64,000 nt of DNA from contig NZ_CAJYVQ010000012.1 in NCBI RefSeq assembly GCF_913778665.1, positions 372,001 through 436,000 of the forward strand, in the 5' to 3' direction. A program made the translations under genes and the position numbers. Shown one piece after another: positions 44,535 to 52,820 of this stretch (position 1 is its first letter; each line of letters opens with the position of its first letter). This DNA is from an uncultured Stenotrophomonas sp. (GTDB lineage Bacteria > Pseudomonadota > Gammaproteobacteria > Xanthomonadales > Xanthomonadaceae). The notes beneath the pieces were generated by a model. It saw only the letters and a program-made list of their open reading frames with translations. It did not search any database and was not told where the DNA came from.

Positions 44535-45392
44535 ATGTCTGTCAAAACCGAACCCTCCCTGCGCCAGGTGGTGGCCGAGGCCAGCGCTCGCCTGGGCGGC
44601 ATCGAGGCCCGCCATGAGGCCGAACTGCTGCTGCTGCATGTGCTGGGGCGCCCGCGCAGCTGGCTGTTCGCGCACGCCACCGACCCGCTGCCCTGCGCCG
44701 ATCAGGCCGCCTTCGAAGCCCTGCTGGCACGCCGCGTGGCCGGTGAGCCGGTGGCCTACCTGACCGGCCGCCGCGGCTTCTGGACGCTGGACCTGGAGGT
44801 GGACCCGTGCACCCTGATTCCGCGCCCGGAAACTGAGCTGCTGGTCGAGCTGGCGCTGGAGCGCCTGCCGGCCGATCGCGACCTGCTGGTGGCCGATCTC
44901 GGCACCGGCAGCGGCGCCATTGCCCTGGCCCTGGCCAGCGAACGGCCGCAGGCGCAGGTGCTGGCCACCGATGCCAGCCCGGGCGCGCTGGCCGTGGCCG
45001 CGCGCAATGCTGCCCGTCATGAACTGCGCAACGTGCGCTTCGCCGAGGGCGGGCACGACTGGTATGCGCCGTTGCAGGGGGCGCGTTTCGACCTGATTGC
45101 CAGCAACCCGCCGTACATCGCCAGCGATGACCCGCACCTGCAGCAGGGCGACCTGCGCTTCGAGCCGTCCACCGCACTGGCGTCCGGCCTGGATGGGCTG
45201 GATGACATCCGCCGCATCGTTGCCGGCGGCCAGGCGCATCTGCTGCCCGGTGGCTGGTTGCTGATCGAGCACGGCTGGGACCAGGGCGAGGCGATCCGCG
45301 CGCTGTTCGACGCCGCCGGTTTTGCCGACGTGCAGACCGTGCAGGACCTGGAGCAGCGCGACCGCATCACCCTGGGCCGGCGACCGGCCTAG
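44535..45392 (+). CDS. prmC: peptide chain release factor N5-glutamine methyltransferase
   Basis: 285 aa. Methylates the GGQ glutamine of RF1/RF2. Helical N-terminal domain ([18 protein letters not shown]), [36 protein letters not shown] motif [20 protein letters not shown] and catalytic NPPY in [15 protein letters not shown] at 44535 has no Shine-Dalgarno, consistent with a short-leader or leaderless mRNA. Confidence 0.95.
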   Translation: MSVKTEPSLRQVVAEASARLGGIEARHEAELLLLHVLGRPRSWLFAHATDPLPCADQAAFEALLARRVAGEPVAYLTGRRGFWTLDLEVDPCTLIPRPETELLVELALERLPADRDLLVADLGTGSGAIALALASERPQAQVLATDASPGALAVAARNAARHELRNVRFAEGGHDWYAPLQGARFDLIASNPPYIASDDPHLQQGDLRFEPSTALASGLDGLDDIRRIVAGGQAHLLPGGWLLIEHGWDQGEAIRALFDAAGFADVQTVQDLEQRDRITLGRRPA

Positions 45393-45440
45393 AATGGAGG
45401 TTCTCCTGCCCCGGCAGGGCATCACCCTGGAGCTGCAAGC

Positions 45441-46382
45441 ATGCGTACGCTGTACCCCGCCATCACCCCCTACGACGTCGGCACCCTGAAGGTCGACGAC
45501 CGCCACACGCTGTACTTCGAACAGTGCGGCAACCCGGACGGAAAGCCGGTGGTGATGCTGCACGGTGGCCCGGGTGGCGGTTGCAGCGACAAGATGCGCC
45601 AGTTCCACGACCCGTCGAAGTACCGCATCATCCTGTTCGACCAGCGCGGTGCCGGCCGTTCCACCCCACACGCCGACCTGGTGGACAACACCACTTGGGA
45701 CCTCGTCGCCGATATCGAAACGCTGCGTGAGCATCTGAAGGTTGATCGCTGGCAGGTGTTCGGCGGCAGCTGGGGCTCGACCCTGGCACTGGCCTATGCC
45801 GAAACCCACCCGCAGCGCGTGACCGAGCTGGTGCTGCGCGGCATCTTCATGCTGCGCCGCTGGGAACTGGAATGGTTCTACCAGGAAGGTGCCAACCGCC
45901 TGTTCCCGGATGCCTGGGAGCATTATCTGAAGCCGATCCCGTCGGTGGAACGTCATGACCTGATCTCGGCCTTCCACCGCCGGCTGACCAGCGACGACGA
46001 AGCCACCCGCCTGGAAGCGGCCAAGGCCTGGGCGGTGTGGGAAGGCGCGACCAGCTTCCTGCACGTCGATGACGACTTCATCAACAGCCACGAAGACCCG
46101 CACTTCGCGCTGGCCTTCGCCCGCATCGAGAACCACTACTTCGTCAACGGTGGCTTCTTCGAGGTGGAAGACCAGCTGCTGCGCGACGCGCACCGCATCG
46201 CCGACATTCCGGGCGTGATCGTGCACGGTCGCTACGACGTGGTCTGCCCGCTGGCCAACGCCTGGGACCTGGCCAAGGTGTGGCCGAAGGCGAAGCTGGA
46301 AATCACCCCGGCCTCGGGCCACTCGGCGTTCGAAGCCGAGAACGTGGACGCACTGGTACGCGCCACCGATAGCTTTGCCTGA
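45441..46382 (+). CDS. pip: proline iminopeptidase
   Basis: 313 aa alpha/beta hydrolase releasing N-terminal proline from peptides. HGGPGGGCSDKMRQFHDP (oxyanion region), nucleophile elbow VFGGSWGSTLALAYA, DQRGAGRSTPHA, catalytic Asp in IVHGRYDVVCP and His in ASGHSAFE. Preceded by a TAGAAT -10-like box overlapping the prmC stop and by CTGGAG as ribosome-binding site. Confidence 0.95.
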   Translation: MRTLYPAITPYDVGTLKVDDRHTLYFEQCGNPDGKPVVMLHGGPGGGCSDKMRQFHDPSKYRIILFDQRGAGRSTPHADLVDNTTWDLVADIETLREHLKVDRWQVFGGSWGSTLALAYAETHPQRVTELVLRGIFMLRRWELEWFYQEGANRLFPDAWEHYLKPIPSVERHDLISAFHRRLTSDDEATRLEAAKAWAVWEGATSFLHVDDDFINSHEDPHFALAFARIENHYFVNGGFFEVEDQLLRDAHRIADIPGVIVHGRYDVVCPLANAWDLAKVWPKAKLEITPASGHSAFEAENVDALVRATDSFA

Positions 46383-46455
46383 TCGCTGGTGCCGGCTGCT
46401 GGCCACGCAACCTGTAATCGCCTGGTTCGGTGCAGGCGCCGGCCAGCGGCAGGCG

Positions 46456-47340
46456 CTACCACTCCCCGGCCAACAACGCGTCGGCCAGCACCTGCAGCTT
46501 CGGTGAGTGCTGCCGCGACGGCGGGTAGATCAGCGACAGCTCGCGGCTGCGGCCTTCAAACGGCTGCAGTACGCGCTGCAGGCGTCCGTCGGCCAACGCA
46601 TCGGCCACCGCGAAATCCATCACCTGCACGATGCCGATGCCGGCGATGGCCGCTTCCACCAGCGGGTCGCCGCTGTCGAACACCATCCGCGTCGGCGGGG
46701 TGAAGTCGCGCAGCCGCCCGTGCTGCAGGAACTGCCAATCGACCACGCGACCACTGCGCAGGTTGCGCACCGCCAGGCAGGCGTGGTCCTGCAGCGCCGC
46801 GACATCGATCGGCGCGCCGCAACGGGCCAGATAGGACGGGCTGGCCACCGTCACCCAGCGCAGCGGCCGCAGCGGCCGCGCAACGATGCGCTGGTCGGCA
46901 ATCACGCCGGTGCGCAGCGCGGCATCGAAGCCTTCCTCGACCAGATCGACCAGGCGATCACTGAGCACCGCGTCCACCTGCAGCTGCGGGTGCTGCTGCA
47001 GCAACGGCCCCAGCAGCGGCACCAGCACCTTGCGCCCGAACATCGATGGCGCACTGATCTTCAGCGTGCCCGACGGCGTGCACGGGCGGTCAGCCAGCTG
47101 CCGTTCGGCGTCCTCAAGGCCGCATAGCAGCGGCGCGACCTGGTCGACGAACTGGCGCCCATCCGGGGTCAGCGCCACGTTGCGGGTGTTCCGCTGCAGC
47201 AACTTCACCCCCAGCGTGGCCTCCAGCCGGCCGATCGCGCGCGACAGCCCGGACTGGCTCAGGCCCAGCTGCCCGGCGGCAACGGTGAAACTGCGGGCTT
47301 CGGCCACCTGCACCAGCATGCGCACCGCATTGAGGTCCAT
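46456..47340 (-). CDS. LysR-family transcriptional regulator
   Basis: 294 aa. HTH NAVRMLVQVAEARSFTVAAG, QLGLSQSGLSRAIGRLE, then a substrate-binding domain with SGTLKISAPSMFGRKVLVP and FDAALRTGVIADQRIVARP. The ATG at 47340 is chosen; another ATG at 47355 would add five residues. Divergent from the MFS gene at 47447, which it probably controls through the palindrome at 47393-47412. CrgA/DmlR-like branch by the SGLSRAIGRLE style. Confidence 0.9.
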   Translation of the reverse strand: MDLNAVRMLVQVAEARSFTVAAGQLGLSQSGLSRAIGRLEATLGVKLLQRNTRNVALTPDGRQFVDQVAPLLCGLEDAERQLADRPCTPSGTLKISAPSMFGRKVLVPLLGPLLQQHPQLQVDAVLSDRLVDLVEEGFDAALRTGVIADQRIVARPLRPLRWVTVASPSYLARCGAPIDVAALQDHACLAVRNLRSGRVVDWQFLQHGRLRDFTPPTRMVFDSGDPLVEAAIAGIGIVQVMDFAVADALADGRLQRVLQPFEGRSRELSLIYPPSRQHSPKLQVLADALLAGEW

Positions 47341-47392
47341 CGACAGTCCATTCATGCTGAAAATCATGACAGATATGGCTGAGAAGGGGTTT

Positions 47393-47412
47393 ATTGATTG
47401 CTCTGCATCAAT
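47393..47412. promoter_or_regulatory. palindrome in the LysR/MFS divergent promoter
   Basis: ATTGAT-N8-ATCAAT, perfect 6-bp arms, in the 106-base gap between the divergent starts (47341-47446). Probable operator for the LysR protein; the dyad does not give a symmetric T-N11-A, so it may only be part of the site. Confidence 0.5.
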
Positions 47413-47446
47413 GAGACTGCGCTCCCCCCACTGCACCCGACCGCCG

Positions 47447-48859
47447 ATGCCTCCCCTCAAGTACCCGCGATGGGCGCTGACCCTGCTGGCCACCGCCCAG
47501 CTGATCATCGCCCTGGACGCCACCATCATCTTCGTCGCCCTGCATGACATGGGGCGCGCGCTGCAGATCAATGCGCAGCAGCTGCAATGGGTGGTCAGTG
47601 CCTACACCGTCGCCTTCGGCGGCAGCCTGCTGCTGGGGGGCCGTGCCGCCGACCTGATCGGCCGTCGCCGCTTCTATCGGCTGGGGATGCTGCTGTTCGC
47701 ACTGGCGTCGCTGCTCGGTGCGCTGGCGCCGAATGCCACGCTGCTGATCATCGCGCGCGCGGCACAGGGCATCGGCGCGGCACTGCTGTTCCCGGCCACG
47801 CTGGCACTGATCAACACGCTGTACGCGGAAGGCCCGGTGCGCAACCGCGCGCTGGCGATCTGGAGCATGGCCAGCGCGGTGGGCCTGGCGCTGGGCACGC
47901 TGCTCGGTGGCGTGCTGACCCAGGCGTTCGGCTGGCCGGCGGTGCTGGCCGTGATCGTGCCGCTGGCCACCGCCTGTGCGGTCGCTGCGGGCGCGTGGTT
48001 GCCGGCCGATGGCCCGCGTGCGCAGGGCCGCTCGTTCGATCTGGCCGGCTGCATCACCGTCACTCTCGGCGGCAGCCTGCTGGTGACCACCCTGGTGCAG
48101 GGCCCGGAATGGGGCTGGACCGCACCGGCCACGCTGGGCTGCCTGCTGCTGTCGGTGCTGCTGCTGGTGGTGTTCGTGCAGATCGAGCAGCGCAGCCGCG
48201 ATCCGCTGATGCAGTTCGCACTGCTGCGCCTGCCCGGACTGCGCGCCGCGCTGGGCCTGACCTTCGCCTTCATGAGCAGCTATGGAGTGCAGTACTACTT
48301 CATGGCGCTGTACTTCCAGGACGGCTACGGCTGGAGCCCGTTGCAGGCCGGCCTGGCGTTCCTGCCGGCCACCGCGGTGTGCACGGTCGGCATCCAGCTG
48401 GCCGAGTGGACGCTGCAGCGCTGGAGCGCGCGCAAGGTGCTGGTGGTCGGGCAGCTGGCCGGTGCCATCGGTATTGCCTGGGTGGCCGCGACGCTGCCGC
48501 ACGGCGCGAACTTCTGGCCGCTGCTGCCCGGCGTGGTGGTGCTGAGCATCGGCCAGGGCATGACCTGGACCTCGATGTGGATCGTGGCCGGGCAGGGCGT
48601 GCCGTCTGCACAGCAGGGCGTGGCGTCGGGCATGGCGGCCACCGCGCAGCAGATCGGCGGTGCGCTGGGCCTGGCCGTGCTGGTCATGGTGGCCAATGCC
48701 GATGCGGGTGCCGCCGGTTCGCCGACTGCACTGGCCGGTCTGGTGCGCGCCGAGTACGGCGCCGCGTTGTTCGCCCTGTTCGGCGTGGTCATCGCGCTGG
48801 GCCTGCGCTCGGCGCCGCTAGACTCGGCAGCGACTGCTTGCCTGGGCACTGACGCATGA
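47447..48859 (+). CDS. MFS drug exporter, DHA2 / EmrB-QacA type
   Basis: 470 aa with about fourteen membrane helices. ATAQLIIALDATIIFVALHD is motif D1 of DHA2 exporters; GGRAADLIGRRRFYRLGML is motif A; the C-terminal half ends in QQIGGALGLAVLVMV. ATG at 47447 is preferred; 47411 would add twelve residues. Divergent LysR regulator suggests inducible efflux. The last bases overlap the following frameshifted gene (ATGA). Confidence 0.9.
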   Translation: MPPLKYPRWALTLLATAQLIIALDATIIFVALHDMGRALQINAQQLQWVVSAYTVAFGGSLLLGGRAADLIGRRRFYRLGMLLFALASLLGALAPNATLLIIARAAQGIGAALLFPATLALINTLYAEGPVRNRALAIWSMASAVGLALGTLLGGVLTQAFGWPAVLAVIVPLATACAVAAGAWLPADGPRAQGRSFDLAGCITVTLGGSLLVTTLVQGPEWGWTAPATLGCLLLSVLLLVVFVQIEQRSRDPLMQFALLRLPGLRAALGLTFAFMSSYGVQYYFMALYFQDGYGWSPLQAGLAFLPATAVCTVGIQLAEWTLQRWSARKVLVVGQLAGAIGIAWVAATLPHGANFWPLLPGVVVLSIGQGMTWTSMWIVAGQGVPSAQQGVASGMAATAQQIGGALGLAVLVMVANADAGAAGSPTALAGLVRAEYGAALFALFGVVIALGLRSAPLDSAATACLGTDA

Positions 48860-49526
48860 TCGAACTGCTGGACCTGCAACAGACCCTGCATGCCTTCGCC
48901 GCCTGCAACGATGACGATGAGGTGTGGGACATCTTCGGCTGGGTGATGACCAGCGATGAGAACCTGCTGGATGCGCGGCTGTGGCTACCTTCGTCCAGCA
49001 ATGAAGCGCTGGATGACGACGGCGAGCGATCGGCCGCTTCGGCAGCGATGGGGCTGTTTCCGTATCTGGAACCAGCCACGTTCGCCGACGTCCTCAAGGT
49101 GCAGAAGCGGCAGCGCCCGCTGTCATCCGTGCAGGACTATGCGCAGGCGCTGGCGTACTACGCTGAATTCGATGCGTTCCAGCAGGTCGATGGCGTCGAC
49201 GTAGCCTTGGGGGGGCGGAAGCTGCAGCACAGGCGGCTGCGCGCGAGGCGGGTGTGGGCACAGGCATCTTCGCGTCCTTCGATCTGACGCTGAGAGCGTG
49301 CCCGCAGGGGCAGATCAAAGCCGCAGCCCAGCGCGTGGCGCGCCTGCTGGAGATTCCGTTGGGCGAGGCGTTGGCGCGCTGCCGTGCGTTGCCATTGGTG
49401 CTGGGTGAAGCGCTGGATCGTCGCCGCGCGCAGGCGATCAAGGATGACTTCACCGCCGTCGGCGCAAGGCTGCAGGTTCAGGGTTTCAAACCGTTCCCGT
49501 GGATGGAGGCGCCTACGCTGCGGTAG
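48856..49526 (+). pseudogene. frameshifted gene, C-terminal L7/L12-like domain
   Basis: Reads as 143 aa to a stop at 49287, but the good coding moves to another frame at a run of seven G (49209-49215). Adding one G would join YYAEFDAFQQVDGVDVALGG to the +-frame AEAAAQAAAREAGVGTG and continue to TAG at 49524-49526, about 223 aa in all. The C-terminal part (KAAAQRVARLLEIPLGEALA, AIKDDFTAVGARLQVQ) resembles the ribosomal L7/L12 C-terminal fold. Could be an assembly error, a real inactivating change or phase-variable slippage. Its stop is supplied by a SMAG head. No function known. Confidence 0.7.
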
Positions 49527-49597
49527 CGCCGGGCCATGCCCGGCGGCATTCCGTTGCGCCGCCGCGATGCGGCTCGCCGGGCGTGGCCCGGCGCTAC
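49523..49597. repeat. inverted SMAG dimer
   Basis: Plus element 49523-49545 (GTAG, CGCCGGGC/GCCCGGCG, loop CAT) and minus element 49575-49597 (CGCCGGGC/GCCCGGCG, loop GTG, tail CTAC), nearly identical arms, head-to-head. Between convergent genes; together they can also fold as one long hairpin. Confidence 0.88.
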
Positions 49598-49622
49598 CGG
49601 GCTTCGGTCGGGTGGATGACGT

Positions 49623-50420
49623 TCAACCGAACGCCAGCAACTGCGGCTGCAATGCACTGAAGATCCGCGCCAGCCGCTCCGCCCACGCCTGCTGCCCGGC
49701 GGCATCGGCGATCAGGTCCTGGCGGATCTCCAGTTCCACGTGCACCAGCCCTCGGCCTTCGCCGTGCACCGGTACCGCGTAGTCGCTGGTACTGCTCACC
49801 GAATACGGTTCGTTGTCGCCCACCGCCAGGTCGCCTTCGTCGCGCAGCGCCTGCAGCAGCGCATGGGCAAAACGCGTGTCCTGGTGGTACAGCACGCCGG
49901 CGTGCCACGGCCGCTGCACGCCGTTCATCGCCGGAGTGAAGCTGTGCATCATCACCAGCAGGGTCGGGCGGCCGGCAGCACGGCGCGCGTCCAGTTCCGC
50001 ATCGATGCGCGAGTGATACGGCGCGTGGATGGCATCGATGCGCTGCTGCCGCTGCGCCGCCGACAGCCCGGCATTGCCGGGAATCACGGTGTGGTCGCTC
50101 ACTTCGGGAATCAGCGTCGGCGACGCCAGCGGGCGGTTGCAGTCGATCAGCAGGCGCGAATAGGTCTGCTCGATCGCCCACGCATCCAGCCGTTCGGCCA
50201 GTGCACGGGTGGTGCCGGCGATGCCGATGTCCCAGCCGATGTGGCGGTCCCGTTCGGCCTGCGCCAGGCCCAGGCCTGCGAGGGCACGCGGCACCTGCTG
50301 GCCGGCGTGGTCGGCCAGCAGCAGGAACGGCGAGGTGCCCTGCGCCCGGTGGATCGCATAGATCGCCGGGTCGTCGGCGCCCAGCAGCGCCGGCAGCGCG
50401 TGCAGGTCGGCGTCAGCCAC
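49623..50420 (-). CDS. N-formylglutamate amidohydrolase family protein
   Basis: 265 aa. FGase fold: LLLADHAGQQVPRALAGLGL, HIGWDIGIAGTTRALAERLD, YSRLLIDCNRPLASPTLIP, LLVMMHSFTPAMNG. HutG-like enzymes hydrolyse N-formyl-L-glutamate, but no other hut gene is nearby, so the substrate is open. Start overlaps the NUDIX gene stop by eight bases. Confidence 0.87.
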   Translation of the reverse strand: MADADLHALPALLGADDPAIYAIHRAQGTSPFLLLADHAGQQVPRALAGLGLAQAERDRHIGWDIGIAGTTRALAERLDAWAIEQTYSRLLIDCNRPLASPTLIPEVSDHTVIPGNAGLSAAQRQQRIDAIHAPYHSRIDAELDARRAAGRPTLLVMMHSFTPAMNGVQRPWHAGVLYHQDTRFAHALLQALRDEGDLAVGDNEPYSVSSTSDYAVPVHGEGRGLVHVELEIRQDLIADAAGQQAWAERLARIFSALQPQLLAFG

Positions 50421-50967
50421 GCGGGCGACCGTCCAGGTGGTGCTCGATCATCCACAGGCCGGCCCACAGCTTGGCGTCCAGCTCGTAGCCTTCGCCCATC
50501 TTCTGCACCAGCCACGCGGCGGCCTGCGCGCGCGGAATCTCGTGCACGGTGATGTCTTCGCTGTCGTCGCCGCCGCCTTCGCCGATCCGGCGCAGCCCGG
50601 TCGCGCGCACGAAGGCGATCTTCTCGCTGCTGGCGCCGGAAGAAGTCGGGCCGATCATCAGCACTTCGGCGTGATCGGCGGTCCAACCGGTCTCTTCTTC
50701 CAGCTCGCGAACGGCCGAGACTTCGATCGATTCGCCGGCGTGGATGTCGCCGACCAGGCCGGCCGGCATCTCGATGGTGGGGGCCTGCAGCGGTACGCGG
50801 AACTGCTCGACGAACAGCACCTTGTCCTCCGGCGTGACGGCGATGATGATCGCGGCCAGGCCACCGGCGTGGGTACGTTCGCTGTATTCCCAGGTGCCGC
50901 GCACCAGCATGCGCTGGTACTTGCCTTCATAGACGACACGCGGGGCTTCGGTATTGCGCTGGCTCAT
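50413..50967 (-). CDS. NUDIX hydrolase (ADP-ribose pyrophosphatase-like)
   Basis: 184 aa. Complete Nudix box GDIHAGESIEVSAVRELEEE followed by TGW (G-x5-E-x7-RELxEExGW). N-terminal MSQRNTEAPRVVYEGKYQRM resembles NudE/NudF-type ADP-sugar hydrolases. ATG at 50967 overlaps the exonuclease stop (ATGA). Central member of four tightly packed minus-strand genes. Confidence 0.9.
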   Translation of the reverse strand: MSQRNTEAPRVVYEGKYQRMLVRGTWEYSERTHAGGLAAIIIAVTPEDKVLFVEQFRVPLQAPTIEMPAGLVGDIHAGESIEVSAVRELEEETGWTADHAEVLMIGPTSSGASSEKIAFVRATGLRRIGEGGGDDSEDITVHEIPRAQAAAWLVQKMGEGYELDAKLWAGLWMIEHHLDGRPRG

Positions 50968-51911
50968 GCGGGCTCGCTGTGGGAGGGAAGAGGGTCGGCC
51001 ACGCCGGCGACATCGAACAGCCGGCGACGGGTCATTGGGCCGAAGCGCAGGGTGTGGCACAGGCCGCCGAGCAGCTCGGGGTCGGCGGCCTGGCGCAGCA
51101 GGCCGGGCTGGCTGCCTTCCAGCGGCGCGTCCAGCGCGATGGTGGTCAGCTGGCGCCAGAGCTGGGCGTGCTCGCGCTGCTCGCGCAGGCGCACCGCCAT
51201 CTGTGCGGCGCCGCGCAGGCGCAGGAACGGCACTTCATCCAAGCGCTCGTACAGCGCATCCATGCTGCCGAAATGGGCCAGCAGCACCGCAGCGGACTTG
51301 CTGCCGACGCCACTGACACCGGGAATGTTGTCCACCGCATCGCCGCACAGCGCCAGGTAGTCGGCGATCTGGTGCGCGTGCACGCCGTGACGCGCCTTTA
51401 CGCCGGCCACGTTCCAGCGCTGGTTGCGCGCGTAGTCCCACTGTTCGTCGTGGTCGAGCAGCAGCTGCGACAGGTCCTTGTCGGCGGAAATGATCACGCC
51501 ACGATGGCTGCCACGGTGCCGATGCAGCGCGCTGCCGATCAGGTCGTCGGCCTCGTACTCGGCGTGCGCCAGCACCACCAGGCCCAGCGCTGCACACAGC
51601 GCCTTGCAGTGCACGAACTGGCGCTTGAGCGCTTCCGGCGCCGGATCGCGGTTGGCCTTGTAGGCCGGATACAGGCGATGCCGGAAGCCGTTATCGAGGG
51701 CTTCGTCGAAGGCAATGGCGATGTGGCGGGGGCGCTCGCGCTCAAGCAGGTCCAGCAGGAAGCGGGCGAAGCCGTGCACGGCATTGGTCGGCCAGCCCTG
51801 CGCGTCCTGGAACTGGTCCGGCAGCGAGTGCCAGGCGCGGAACACATAGATGCTGGCGTCGACCAGGTACAGCGAAGGCGCCGGTGCCGGTGCCGGTGCC
51901 GGCAGGGTCAT
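50964..51911 (-). CDS. 5'-3' exonuclease / flap endonuclease, Pol I N-terminal-like
   Basis: 315 aa. Metal-binding acidic residues in LYLVDASIYVFRAW, IAIAFDEALDNGFR, HAEYEADDLIGSAL and ISADKDLSQLL; helix-hairpin-helix CGDAVDNIPGVSGVGSKSA. Equivalent to the N-terminal domain of DNA polymerase I or to Xni; probably removes RNA/DNA flaps. Starts with a run of Pro-Ala (PAPAPAPAPS), a likely disordered tail. Overlaps both neighbours. Confidence 0.9.
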   Translation of the reverse strand: MTLPAPAPAPAPSLYLVDASIYVFRAWHSLPDQFQDAQGWPTNAVHGFARFLLDLLERERPRHIAIAFDEALDNGFRHRLYPAYKANRDPAPEALKRQFVHCKALCAALGLVVLAHAEYEADDLIGSALHRHRGSHRGVIISADKDLSQLLLDHDEQWDYARNQRWNVAGVKARHGVHAHQIADYLALCGDAVDNIPGVSGVGSKSAAVLLAHFGSMDALYERLDEVPFLRLRGAAQMAVRLREQREHAQLWRQLTTIALDAPLEGSQPGLLRQAADPELLGGLCHTLRFGPMTRRRLFDVAGVADPLPSHSEPA

Positions 51912-52507
51912 GCCGGCGGCGTCCAGTCGCGCAGCAAGGCGGCCGGGTCGGGGCGTTCGCGTTCGGGCACGGCAGCCTTCGGCGTGCCGATGTGGATGAA
52001 GCCGGCGATGCCTTCACCCTCGGCCAGGCCCAGGTAGGCCTGCACGGCGGGGTCGAAGGCCATCCAGGCGGTGAGCCACTGCGCGCCGAAGCCCAGCGCC
52101 TGCGCGGCCTGCAACAGGGCAAAGCAGACGCAGCCGGCAGTCATCAGCTGCTCCTGCTCGGGTACCTTGGGGTCCGGGCGCGGGCTGGCGACCACTACGA
52201 TCACCAGCGGCGCATGGCTGAAACGCTGGCGATCCTTCTCGAACACGGCCTCACCGGCCTGCGGGTCGCGCTGGCGGCTGCGCTCGGCCAGGAAGTCGCC
52301 CAGAATGTGACGTGCATCGCCGGCGATCTTCAGGAAGCGGAACGGCACGCGCTTGCCGTGGTCGGGCACGCGCACCGCCGAGGCCAGCATCCGCTGCAAG
52401 GTAGCCGGGTCCGGGCCGGGCTCGGCCAGCTGCCGCGAAGGCACGGAGCGGCGGGCATCCAGGGCGAGCAGGGCGGCAGGGTCGGGCATGGTGTCTGAAC
52501 CGGTCAT
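51908..52507 (-). CDS. nitroreductase family protein, YdjA-like
   Basis: 199 aa flavoprotein. LLALDARRSVPSRQL at the N-terminus, SAVRVPDHGKRVPFRFLKI, GAQWLTAWMAFDPAVQAYL and EGIAGFIHIGTPK are standard. ATG at 52507 is chosen; a GTG precedes it and an internal ATG lies at 52489. TATAAT on the minus strand at 52520-52525 would put transcription start within ~10 bases of 52507, favouring the inner ATG if that promoter is real. Confidence 0.88.
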   Translation of the reverse strand: MTGSDTMPDPAALLALDARRSVPSRQLAEPGPDPATLQRMLASAVRVPDHGKRVPFRFLKIAGDARHILGDFLAERSRQRDPQAGEAVFEKDRQRFSHAPLVIVVVASPRPDPKVPEQEQLMTAGCVCFALLQAAQALGFGAQWLTAWMAFDPAVQAYLGLAEGEGIAGFIHIGTPKAAVPERERPDPAALLRDWTPPA

Positions 52508-52604
52508 CACGGGGGGTTGATTATAGTCGGGGTGGTCAAGGACGCCGTTTGTGTCGCGTCCGGCCTCTCAATATCAAACTGTGATGAACGTCATGCCACT
52601 GACG

Positions 52605-52765
52605 GGAAACGGACGTCCGCTTCCCCTCGCCTCGCAGGCCTTGCACGGCTTACGATATCCATCTTGCCGGGCCCCCGGTCATGAGGTTTGAAGTGAGGAC
52701 TGTTTCACTGTCCGTGACGGGCTGGCCGGCCTACCATCGACGTACCGGTACATGGGGTGTACCGG
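52605..52765 (+). promoter_or_regulatory. two palindromes in the leader of the DUF1631 gene
   Basis: 52605-52624: near-perfect 20-base dyad with core CGGACGTCCG and outer GGAA/TTCC. 52745-52765: CCGGTACA-TGGGG-TGTACCGG, 8-bp perfect arms, 56 bases before the start. Both are in the 313-base gap between the nitroreductase and the DUF1631 gene; no ribosomal or tRNA gene is seen there. Confidence 0.45.
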
Positions 52766-52820
52766 CCGTCGCGATGTTCACGCTGTCTGTCGTATCAGAG
52801 AAGGTGGGGAGCCTTCCCGA

